Shown: piece by piece, positions 1 through 5,868 of the stretch
Position numbering within the stretch: position 1 is the first letter of the stretch
Layout: every line of letters starts with the position of its first letter
From: DATBAK01 sp036787815
GTDB lineage: Bacteria; Actinomycetota; Acidimicrobiia; IMCC26256; PALSA-610
NCBI GenBank assembly: GCA_036787815.1
Contig: DAIQOP010000074.1
Coordinates: 1 to 15,872, forward strand
Reading direction: 5' to 3'
Length of the DNA stretch: 15,872 bases
Position numbers and translations under genes: made by a program
The notes under the pieces: model-generated
What the model was told of the DNA's origin: nothing
The model's database searches: none
Seen by the model: only the letters and a program-made list of their open reading frames with translations

Positions 1-781
1 TGCGGGTCGCGACCTGCGCATGCTGCTGGCCCGGCAGGCGGAGGTGATGCGCGAAGAGTCGGATCTGCTCGAGGTGCTCGCGCGGCGCGCGCTCGACGCT
101 GCCGGCGATCCGCCGCGCGCCGCCGCGATCGCCGCGCTGGAGCCCGCGCTCGCGCGCCGGGCGCTCCGCCGATGGCTCGGTGGCGCCCCGCCGTCGCTCG
201 CGGCCGTCGATGCGGTGCTCGCCGTCGCGGCCGGCGCGCGGCGCGCCGTCGAGCTTCCGGGCGATCGCCGCGTCGTACGCCGGCGCGGCCGACTCGTGGT
301 GGAGCCGGGCCCGGCGCCGGCCTCGGAGATGCTCGAACCGCAGTCGCCCGAGGTGGCGCGGCCGTTCGCGGTCCCGGGCGCGGTCGCGGCGTGCGGGCTG
401 GAGCTCGAGACCTGGGTCGAGCGGGCCGCGCCGGTCGTGTGGCCCGACGGCCGCGAGACGTGCGTCGTCGACGCCGATCGGGTCGGCGATCGCGTGTGGC
501 TCCGGCCGGCCGGCCGGGGAGAGCGGTTCGCCCCGCTCGGGATGCGAGGGACCAAGACGGTGAGTGCCGCGTGGGCCGAGAGTCCCGAGGGCACCACCGC
601 GTTCGCCGGCGCCGGGTCGGTCGACACCGCGTTCGCCGGCGGCCCGCAGGTCGTCGCCACCGGGGCCTCGGATGGCGTCGTGTGGGTCGTGGGGTACCGT
701 ATCGACGATCGGGTGCGCATCACCTCGCGCACGCGTCGCTTCCTCTGGATGACCGTGTCGGCCCGAGCTCTCTCTCGATGA
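1..781 (+). CDS. tilS: tRNA(Ile)-lysidine synthase, C-terminal part (5' end outside window)
   Basis: The reading frame is open from base 2 and runs off the left edge, so the N-terminal PP-loop ATPase domain is not visible. What remains (about 259 residues) fits the C-terminal half of TilS. It begins with a helical stretch of the type R-x-L-L-A-R-Q-A-E-V-M-R-E-E followed by LLEVLA. A segment EPALARRALRRWL comes next, typical of the substrate-binding region. The end has the characteristic C-terminal sequence LGMRGTKTVS, then VVWVVGYRIDDRVRIT. TilS converts cytidine 34 of the CAU-anticodon tRNA(Ile) to lysidine in the cytoplasm using ATP and lysine, and it is normally essential. Its TGA (779-781) overlaps the hpt ATG (778-780), so the two are probably translationally coupled. 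The tilS-hpt pairing is widespread in bacteria and supports the call. An apparent ATG at 20 is internal, not the start. Confidence 0.88.
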   Translation, partial: AGRDLRMLLARQAEVMREESDLLEVLARRALDAAGDPPRAAAIAALEPALARRALRRWLGGAPPSLAAVDAVLAVAAGARRAVELPGDRRVVRRRGRLVVEPGPAPASEMLEPQSPEVARPFAVPGAVAACGLELETWVERAAPVVWPDGRETCVVDADRVGDRVWLRPAGRGERFAPLGMRGTKTVSAAWAESPEGTTAFAGAGSVDTAFAGGPQVVATGASDGVVWVVGYRIDDRVRITSRTRRFLWMTVSARALSR

Positions 782-1320
782 ACGATCCTGATCTCGGCCG
801 CGTCCTCGTCGACGCCGACGAGCTGCAGCAGCGCGTCGCGCAGCTCGGCAAGGAGATCACGAGCGACTACGCCGACGAGCCGCCGCTGCTCGTCGGGGTG
901 CTCAAGGGCGCGTTCATGTTCATGGCCGACCTGTCACGCTCCATCGACCTGCCCGTCGAGTTCGACTTCATGGCGGTCTCGTCGTACGGGTCGGCGACGC
1001 GCACGAGCGGCGTCGTGCGCATCGTCAAGGATCTCGACATCGATCTCACCGGCCGGAAGGTGCTCATCGTCGAGGACATCGTCGACTCCGGGCTCACGCT
1101 CTCGTACCTGCGCAAGAACCTGCTCGCCCGCGGGCCGGCGTCGGTCGACGTCTGCGCGCTCCTGGTGAAGGACGGCCTGCAGCGCCACGATCCCGACCTG
1201 CGGTACACGGGCTTCAAGATCCCGCCGGTCTTCGTCGTCGGCTACGGGCTCGACGTCGCCGAGCAGTACCGAAACCTGCCCTTCATCGCCGAGTACCTGC
1301 CCGGCGAGGAGGAGATGTGA
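778..1320 (+). CDS. hpt: Hypoxanthine (guanine) phosphoribosyltransferase
   Basis: Product of 180 residues, the usual length for bacterial Hpt. It transfers phosphoribose from PRPP to hypoxanthine or guanine (purine salvage, cytoplasm). The PRPP-binding motif VLIVEDIVDSG lies at residues 95-105 with the two acidic residues (E99, D100) and D103. The PPi-loop region LVGVLKGAFMF is at 38-48, and K84/D85 precede the PRPP loop. The purine-side elements KIPPVFVVGYGLD (147-159) and YRNLPFI (164-170) are intact. The start is the ATG that overlaps the tilS stop as ATGA; an upstream in-frame opening belongs to the tilS region. The stop TGA (1318-1320) overlaps the GTG start of folE. The gene sits between tilS and folE without the ftsH gene that often follows hpt in actinobacteria. 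Confidence 0.95.
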   Translation: MNDPDLGRVLVDADELQQRVAQLGKEITSDYADEPPLLVGVLKGAFMFMADLSRSIDLPVEFDFMAVSSYGSATRTSGVVRIVKDLDIDLTGRKVLIVEDIVDSGLTLSYLRKNLLARGPASVDVCALLVKDGLQRHDPDLRYTGFKIPPVFVVGYGLDVAEQYRNLPFIAEYLPGEEEM

Positions 1321-1940
1321 GCGCCGGCGACCCCGGCGCAAACGGCGACGACTCCGCCCCGGGCATCGACCTTCCTCGCATCGAGCGCGCGATCCGCGAG
1401 CTTCTCCTCGCGATCGGTGAGGACCCCGATCGCGACGGTCTCGCCCGCACCCCGGCCCGGGTCGCGGAGATGTACAAGGAGATCGCGAGCGGGCTGTTCG
1501 AGGACCCGGCCCGCCACCTCACGGTCACCTTCGAGGCCGACCACGACGAGATGGTCATGGTCCGCGACATCCCCATCTACTCGTACTGCGAGCACCACCT
1601 CCTGCCGTTCCACGGGCGGGCCCACGTCGCCTACATCCCCGGTGCCGACGGCCGCATCACCGGTCTCTCGAAGGTCGCCCGGTTGGTCGACGGCTTCGCG
1701 AAGCGGCCCCAGGTGCAGGAGCGGCTCACGACCCAGATCGCCGACGCGATCGTCACGGCCCTCGCGCCGCGCGGTGCGTTCGTCCTCATCGAGGCCGAGC
1801 ATCTCTGCATGTCGATGCGGGGGGTCCGCAAGCCCGGTTCGGTGACCGTCACCTCGGCGGTCCGGGGGATGTTCAAGGACAATCCGGCCACCCGGGCCGA
1901 GGCGATGTCGATCCTGGGTCTGCCCGGCACACGGGGTTGA
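1317..1940 (+). CDS. folE: GTP cyclohydrolase I
   Basis: Product of 207 residues, standard for type IA FolE. It converts GTP to 7,8-dihydroneopterin triphosphate, the first committed step of folate synthesis, as a cytoplasmic homodecamer. The zinc site is intact: C91 and H94 in YCEHHLLPFHG (90-100) and C164 in EHLCMSMRGV (161-170), with H93 as the catalytic His by family analogy. Other hallmarks are RTPARVAEMY (44-53), GLSKVARLVDGFAKRPQVQE (116-135) and the C-terminal TSAVRGMFKDNP (179-190). The GTG start overlaps the hpt stop (GTGA), and a strong purine-rich ribosome binding site (GAGGAGGAG, 1305-1313) lies in the hpt tail a few bases upstream. The variable first 17 residues are Gly/Asp-rich. 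folP follows after a 51-base gap. Confidence 0.97.
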   Translation: MSAGDPGANGDDSAPGIDLPRIERAIRELLLAIGEDPDRDGLARTPARVAEMYKEIASGLFEDPARHLTVTFEADHDEMVMVRDIPIYSYCEHHLLPFHGRAHVAYIPGADGRITGLSKVARLVDGFAKRPQVQERLTTQIADAIVTALAPRGAFVLIEAEHLCMSMRGVRKPGSVTVTSAVRGMFKDNPATRAEAMSILGLPGTRG

Positions 1941-1978
1941 GGGCACCGAAGGCTGCGAGGCACGGCGGAGACGCGGGC

Positions 1979-1991
1979 TAACCTCCGCCCC
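1979..1991 (+). promoter_or_regulatory. Possible -10 element for folP (leaderless geometry)
   Basis: The 51-base folE-folP gap contains TAACCT at 1979-1984, matching the actinobacterial -10 pattern TANNNT, with 7 bases before the GTG start of folP at 1992. No convincing Shine-Dalgarno sequence precedes that GTG. This arrangement is what a leaderless transcript looks like in actinobacteria. No clear -35 is visible. The element is inferred from motif and spacing only. Confidence 0.35.
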
Positions 1992-2843
1992 GTGCCCAGG
2001 CCGTTCTCGGTGGTTGATCTGCCCGATCGAGCGGTCATGGGGGTCGTGAACGTCACTCCCGACTCCTTCTCCGACGGGGGCCGCTTCCTCGATCCGGCCC
2101 GGGCCGTCGCGCACGGCCGCGAGCTGGTCGCCGCCGGTGCGACCCTCCTCGACGTGGGCGGCGAATCGACGCGGCCCGGCGCCGATCCGGTCGCCGTCGA
2201 CGAGGAGCTGCGGCGCGTCCTGCCGGTGGTCGAGGCGCTCGCCGCCGACGGTGCGGCGCCGGTGAGCATCGACACGAGCAAGGCGGTCGTCGCGGGCGAG
2301 GCACTGCGCTGCGGAGCCACGATCGTCAACGACGTGACGGCCGGGCTCGCCGATCCCGGCCTGCTCGGCGTGGTCGCCGACTCGGGCGCCGCGCTCGTCG
2401 TGATGCACATGCAGGGTGAGCCGCGCACGATGCAACGGGCGCCCCACTACGACGACGTCACGCGCGAGGTCGCCGAGTTCCTGCGCGCGCGACTCGATGC
2501 CGCGCGGGCCGCGGGCATCCGCGACGACGCGCTGCTCGCCGACCCGGGCATCGGGTTCGGCAAGACGACGGCGCACAACCTCGAGCTCCTCGCGCGGCTG
2601 GCCGATCTCCGAGCCACCGTCGGGGTGCCGCTCGTCGTCGGCGCGTCGCGCAAGTCGTTTCTCGGCGCGATCACGGGCGACGACCTTCCGGCCGACCGCG
2701 ACGACGCGACGCTCGCGACCACCGTGTGGTCGTTCACGCAGGGCGCACGAATCGTGCGCGTGCACGACGTCGCGACATCGGCACGCGTCGCGCGTCTCCT
2801 CGACGTCATGAGCCGCGCCACTCCCGAGGGGGTCGCGGCATGA
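1992..2843 (+). CDS. folP: Dihydropteroate synthase
   Basis: Product of 283 residues. It condenses 6-hydroxymethyl-7,8-dihydropterin pyrophosphate with p-aminobenzoate (the sulfonamide target) in the cytoplasm. All family signatures are present in a TIM-barrel order: GVVNVTPDSFSDGG (17-30), the pABA-side loop GGESTRPGA (56-64), DTS (94-96), N113 in IVNDVT, DPGIGFGK (184-191), GASRKSF (217-223) and the terminal RVHDV (256-260). The chosen GTG at 1992 gives a 15-residue lead before the first strand. An internal ATG at 2037 would begin right at GVVNV and would cut the first strand, so it is less likely. The stop (TGA 2841-2843) overlaps the ATG of the next gene, so the phosphatase-like protein is probably co-translated. 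Confidence 0.96.
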   Translation: MPRPFSVVDLPDRAVMGVVNVTPDSFSDGGRFLDPARAVAHGRELVAAGATLLDVGGESTRPGADPVAVDEELRRVLPVVEALAADGAAPVSIDTSKAVVAGEALRCGATIVNDVTAGLADPGLLGVVADSGAALVVMHMQGEPRTMQRAPHYDDVTREVAEFLRARLDAARAAGIRDDALLADPGIGFGKTTAHNLELLARLADLRATVGVPLVVGASRKSFLGAITGDDLPADRDDATLATTVWSFTQGARIVRVHDVATSARVARLLDVMSRATPEGVAA

Positions 2844-3358
2844 CGCTGCGCGGGCGCTGGGCGCAGGGCCTCCAGCCCCGGTTCTTCTGCTGGATCATCA
2901 AGGACCGGCTCGCCGCGGCCGAGCGTCCGGGCGGGGTCGCACGCAACCACCGCAAGGTGCGCCGCCAGGAAGAGCTGATCTGGCTCAAGTCGCACGGGTT
3001 CACGCGCGTCGTGTCGTTGCTCGACTCGCCGCACAACCTGCACGCGTACGAGGAAGCCGAGCTCGTGTACGAGCGCCTCCCGCTCGGTCGCCGCGACGAG
3101 ATGGCACTCCGGCTCCGCGACATCTACGAGCACCTCAGCCGGTGGCTCGACGACCCGGCCGAGAAGGTGTTCCTGCATCACGAGGAGTTCGGCGACCGCG
3201 TGCTCGGTGTGCTCGCCGGGTACCTCGTGTACTCGGGACTCGTCTCGGAAGGCCCGCACGCGATCTCGGTGATCGAGAAGATCACGGGTCGCAACATGGG
3301 TGCCGACGGGCGCGAGATGGTGGCGGTCACCCTCTCCGACAACCTCCGGCGTCCCTGA
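2840..3358 (+). CDS. Phosphatase-like protein of the dual-specificity/tyrosine phosphatase fold, catalytic Cys replaced (putative pseudophosphatase)
   Basis: Product of 172 residues. I do not recognise a named family, but the layout follows small dual-specificity phosphatases. An N-terminal aromatic segment (FFCWIIKDRLAAAERP, 15-30) is followed by a strand-turn LIWLKSHGFTRVVSLLDSPH (46-65) and ERLPLGRRDE (78-87) where the general-acid loop would lie. KVFLHHEEFGDRVLGVLAGY (109-128) takes the place of the P-loop and the helix after it. The signature HCX5R reads H113-H114-EEFGD-R120, so the nucleophilic Cys is His while the leading His and the P-loop Arg remain. The C-terminus has a conserved-looking ITGRNMGADGRE (148-159). 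The start is the ATG overlapping the folP stop. Without the Cys, classical phosphatase chemistry is not expected; a binding or scaffold role is possible. The fold assignment is inference from motif and pattern. Confidence 0.72.
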   Translation: MTLRGRWAQGLQPRFFCWIIKDRLAAAERPGGVARNHRKVRRQEELIWLKSHGFTRVVSLLDSPHNLHAYEEAELVYERLPLGRRDEMALRLRDIYEHLSRWLDDPAEKVFLHHEEFGDRVLGVLAGYLVYSGLVSEGPHAISVIEKITGRNMGADGREMVAVTLSDNLRRP

Positions 3359-3376
3359 GCCGCCGTTCCCGAGGCG

Positions 3377-4798
3377 TCACGTCCGCACGATGCGGACGTT
3401 GTCGGTGTGGCCGCGACCGCGGCCGGGCATGCCCGACACCACCGCGACGAGCTCGCCCCGACCGACGATCCGCGCTGCGCGCGCGGCCCGCACCGCGAGC
3501 CGGGTCTGCATCTCCGTATCGGCGCAGGGCTCCAGCAGGAGGGGGTGCACCGAGCGGAGCAGGCACAGCTGCCCGAGCACCGCAGGGTCGGGCGACAAGC
3601 CGACGATCGGCATCGACGGGCGGAAGGCCGCCACTCGTCGCGCCGTCGTGCCGCTGCGCGTCGGGCACAGGATCGCGGCGACCTGAAGATCCTCCGCGGC
3701 GAGCATCGCCGCGTGGGCGACGGCCCATCCGACACGATCGCGCTCCTCGCCGCCGGCGACCGGCAACACCGCGGGTCGGGGCCAGGATTCGGCGCTCTCG
3801 GCGACCTCGGCCATGGTGCGGACGGCTTCCACCGGGAACGCGCCCACGGCGGTCTCCTCCGAGAGCATGAGGGCGTCGGTACCGTCGATCACCGCGTTCG
3901 CGATGTCGCTCACCTCGGCGCGCGTCGGGAGCGGCGATCGCGTCATCGACTCGAGCATCTGCGTCGCGGTGATGACCGGCTTTCCGGCCCGGTTCGCCGC
4001 CCGGATGATCTCCTTCTGGAGGAACGGCACGCGGCGCGCGGGAACCTGGATACCGAGGTCGCCGCGGGCGACCATGAGCGCGTCGGCCGCGTCGACGATC
4101 CCGTCGAGGTGCTCCAGCGCGGCCGCGGTCTCGATCTTGGCGACCAACGCGGGTTGCGCCCCGCGCTTCGGGAGGCGGGCCCGCACGGCGTGGAGGTCGT
4201 CGGCGGTGCGCACGAACGAGACCCCGACGAAGTCGGCCCGCACCCGCCGTGCGAGCGCGAGCGCGGCGGCGTCCGCCGCGCTGAACGACTCGACGCGGAG
4301 CTCGGCGCTCGGCACGTGCATGCCCTTGTGCGAGCGGAGGAGCCCGCCCCTCACGATCTCGGTCTCGACGTCGTCGCCCACCACGCGCGTGACCCGCAGC
4401 ACGATCTCGCCGTCGGCGAGGAACACGGCGTCGCCGGGTGCGACCCAGCCGGCGAGCTCGGGCACGGTGGTCGAGCACTGTGTCGCGTCGCCGGGAGCGC
4501 CACCGCGTGTCGCGTCGCCCGTGAGCGTGAAGCGCGCGCCGCTCGCGAGCTGCACGAGATCGCCCGCGACCGCTCCGGTACGGAGCTTCGGCCCGGGGAG
4601 ATCCACGAGCACGCCGAGCGCGCGTCCCGCGGCCTCGGCCGCGGTGCGGGCGCCCGCGATCGCGCGACGGTGGGCCGCTGCGTCGCCGTGCGCCGCGTTG
4701 AGCCGTACCACGTCGACACCCGCGGCGAGCAGCCGCGCGAGCGTCCCCTGCTCCGCCGTCGCCGGCCCCAACGTCGCCACGATCTTCACGCCCCGCAT
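3377..4798 (-). CDS. pyk: Pyruvate kinase
   Basis: Product of 473 residues from the ATG at 4796-4798, the usual length. It makes pyruvate and ATP from phosphoenolpyruvate and ADP (end of glycolysis). Family marks: KIVATLGPAT near the N-terminus, LVDLPGPKLRTG (63-74), VAKIETAAALEHLDGI with the catalytic Lys, VARGDLGIQVP, PVITATQMLESM, PTRAEVSDIANA and LMLSEETAVGAFPVE. Three changes affect the monovalent-cation site: RLNAAHG instead of RLNFSHG, Leu after Asp in VDLPGPK, and Lys (K71) where potassium-dependent enzymes have Glu. This predicts a potassium-independent enzyme. The GGAGGGAG Shine-Dalgarno lies about 7 bases before this ATG; further in-frame ATGs at 4840 and 4906 would add 14 or 36 non-conserved residues. 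It is the only minus-strand gene and interrupts the folate cluster. Confidence 0.93.
   Translation of the reverse strand: MRGVKIVATLGPATAEQGTLARLLAAGVDVVRLNAAHGDAAAHRRAIAGARTAAEAAGRALGVLVDLPGPKLRTGAVAGDLVQLASGARFTLTGDATRGGAPGDATQCSTTVPELAGWVAPGDAVFLADGEIVLRVTRVVGDDVETEIVRGGLLRSHKGMHVPSAELRVESFSAADAAALALARRVRADFVGVSFVRTADDLHAVRARLPKRGAQPALVAKIETAAALEHLDGIVDAADALMVARGDLGIQVPARRVPFLQKEIIRAANRAGKPVITATQMLESMTRSPLPTRAEVSDIANAVIDGTDALMLSEETAVGAFPVEAVRTMAEVAESAESWPRPAVLPVAGGEERDRVGWAVAHAAMLAAEDLQVAAILCPTRSGTTARRVAAFRPSMPIVGLSPDPAVLGQLCLLRSVHPLLLEPCADTEMQTRLAVRAARAARIVGRGELVAVVSGMPGRGRGHTDNVRIVRT
3379..3399. terminator. Perfect 9-bp hairpin at convergent gene ends (possible bidirectional terminator)
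   Basis: ACGTCCGCA (3379-3387) and TGCGGACGT (3391-3399) are perfect reverse complements around a 3-base CGA loop. The hairpin begins 21 bases after the stop of the plus-strand phosphatase-like gene and sits in the last codons of the convergent pyruvate kinase gene. There is no T tract on either side, so it is not a classical intrinsic terminator. GC-rich actinobacteria often lack T tracts. Confidence 0.35.
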
Positions 4799-4884
4799 CC
4801 CGCTCCCTCCCGCGCGAACGCGGTTCTGATGGTCCGTCATGTCCGAGCCTCGTGTAATCCCATCAGAATCCGAGGGGGGCGAGA

Positions 4885-4894
4885 AACGGCCGTT
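4885..4894. promoter_or_regulatory. 10-bp palindrome in the pyk-folB divergent region
   Basis: AACGGCCGTT is a perfect palindrome in the 195-base gap between the divergent pyk and folB genes. The overlapping 10-mer GAAACGGCCG (4883-4892) recurs in the gap before panC (7818-7827). It could be an operator half-site, but nothing else supports this. Confidence 0.25.
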
Positions 4895-4951
4895 CCGACG
4901 CTGCAACAGGCCCGAACCGGTCGGGTCGTCCCTTCAGAACGATTCGAGGCC

Positions 4952-4973
4952 GGGTTTATCGGGGTTATCGGGT
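4952..4973 (+). repeat. Tandem 9-base repeat upstream of folB
   Basis: Two adjacent 9-mers, GGGTTTATC (4952-4960) and GGGGTTATC (4961-4969), differ at one base and are followed by GGGT, so TTATCGGG occurs twice at a 9-base period. It is a small AT-richer island in a very GC-rich background, 20-40 bases before the folB start and just upstream of the likely -10. It may be part of the promoter (a -35 region) or an operator. Confidence 0.5.
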
Positions 4974-4979
4974 CGGAAG

Positions 4980-4993
4980 TAGGGTGAGCGGTC
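4980..4993 (+). promoter_or_regulatory. Possible -10 element for folB-folK-dehydrogenase operon
   Basis: TAGGGT (4980-4985) fits TANNNT and ends 8 bases before the folB GTG at 4994, nearly the same geometry as upstream of folP. The start lacks a clear Shine-Dalgarno at proper spacing, consistent with a leaderless mRNA. Inferred from motif and spacing only. Confidence 0.33.
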
Positions 4994-5344
4994 GTGGATC
5001 GCATCCTCATCCCGGGACTGCGGGAGCTCGGTGTCCACGGGGTGCTGCCCGAGGAGCAGGTGCGCCCGCAACCCTTCGAGGTGAGCATCGAGCTGCACGT
5101 CGACCTCGCGAAGGCCGGAACGTCCGACGACCTCGCCGACACGGTCGACTACGGCGCGGTGTGCGACGCGGTGAGTCGCGTCGTCACGTCGGAGAGCTAC
5201 CGGTTGCTGGAGCGACTCGCGACCCGTATCGCGGAAGTGTGCACCGCCGACCCGCGCGTGCAGGGCGTCGTCGTCGAGGTGCGCAAGCTGCATCCGCCGG
5301 TGCATGCGCAAGTGGATCACGTCGCCGTTCGCATCGAGCGGTGA
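4994..5344 (+). CDS. folB: Dihydroneopterin aldolase
   Basis: Product of 116 residues, the normal length for FolB. It cleaves 7,8-dihydroneopterin to 6-hydroxymethyl-7,8-dihydropterin and glycolaldehyde as a cytoplasmic octamer. Visible hallmarks are the opening IPGLRELGVHGVLPEEQ (6-22) with the substrate-anchoring Glu, ADTVDYGAVCDAV (48-60) with the conserved Tyr53, and YRLLERLATRIAEVC (69-83). The catalytic Lys98 is in VRKLHPPV (96-103). The GTG start at 4994 is the only initiation codon that fits the first strand. The stop (5342-5344) overlaps the folK GTG as GTGA. In many actinobacteria folB follows folP directly; here the phosphatase-like gene and an antisense pyruvate kinase gene separate them. 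Confidence 0.95.
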   Translation: MDRILIPGLRELGVHGVLPEEQVRPQPFEVSIELHVDLAKAGTSDDLADTVDYGAVCDAVSRVVTSESYRLLERLATRIAEVCTADPRVQGVVVEVRKLHPPVHAQVDHVAVRIER

Positions 5345-5868
5345 ACGCGGCACGCGCAGAGCGGCGCGCGTACCTCGCGCTCGGCTCGAACCTCGGCGAT
5401 CGCGAGCATCATCTGCAGGGCGCGGTCGACGCGCTCGCCGCCTCGCCCGACGTGCGCGTCGTCGCGGTCTCGAGTGTGTACGAGACCGACCCGGTCGGCG
5501 GGCCCGAGCAGGGTCGCTTCCTCAACGCGGTCGTCGCGCTCGACACTGCGCTCACGCCGCACGAGCTCCTCGCCCTCGCGCAGCAGCTCGAAGCGGAGGC
5601 CCGCCGGGTGCGAAATGAGCACTGGGGGCCCCGCACCCTCGACGTCGACGTATTGCTCGTCGGCGACGAGGTCGTCGACGAAGCCGATCTCGTGGTCCCG
5701 CATCCGCGCATGTGGGAGCGGGGCTTCGCCCTCGCTCCGCTGCACGACGTCGCCCCCGACCTCGTCGAGCTCCCGCCGCAGGGTTGGCCGGGAGTGATCC
5801 GCGTCGCCGGCCCGCCGAGCATTCCCCGTGGCGCCGGCATCACCCGGAAAGGCACCGACCACCCGTGA
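5341..5868 (+). CDS. folK: 6-hydroxymethyl-7,8-dihydropterin pyrophosphokinase
   Basis: Product of 175 residues. It transfers pyrophosphate from ATP to 6-hydroxymethyl-7,8-dihydropterin, producing the FolP substrate. Signatures: YLALGSNLGDREHHL (11-25), SSVYETDPVG (44-53), RFLNAVV (59-65), and the ATP/Mg motif HWGPRTLDVDVLL (94-106) with the two metal-binding aspartates D101 and D103. HPRMWERGFALAPL (121-134) is also intact. The last 20 or so residues (after WPGVIRVAG) are variable. The GTG start overlaps the folB stop, and its own TGA (5866-5868) overlaps the GTG of the dehydrogenase, so three proteins are probably made from one coupled message. Other aldolase/pyrophosphokinase fusions exist in nature; here they are separate genes. 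Confidence 0.95.
   Translation: MNAARAERRAYLALGSNLGDREHHLQGAVDALAASPDVRVVAVSSVYETDPVGGPEQGRFLNAVVALDTALTPHELLALAQQLEAEARRVRNEHWGPRTLDVDVLLVGDEVVDEADLVVPHPRMWERGFALAPLHDVAPDLVELPPQGWPGVIRVAGPPSIPRGAGITRKGTDHP

Noticed and set aside
172..777. Extension of the hpt frame upstream into tilS
   Set aside because: The extra residues are Arg-rich antipattern sequence overlapping the conserved TilS C-terminus. The ATG at 778 gives a standard-length Hpt.
1941..1991. Terminator between folE and folP
   Set aside because: No inverted repeat of useful length and no T tract were found in the 51 bases.
3407..4987. A 526-codon plus-strand open frame opposite pyruvate kinase
   Set aside because: The minus-strand frame encodes a complete pyruvate kinase with all core motifs; the plus-strand product has no recognisable family pattern.
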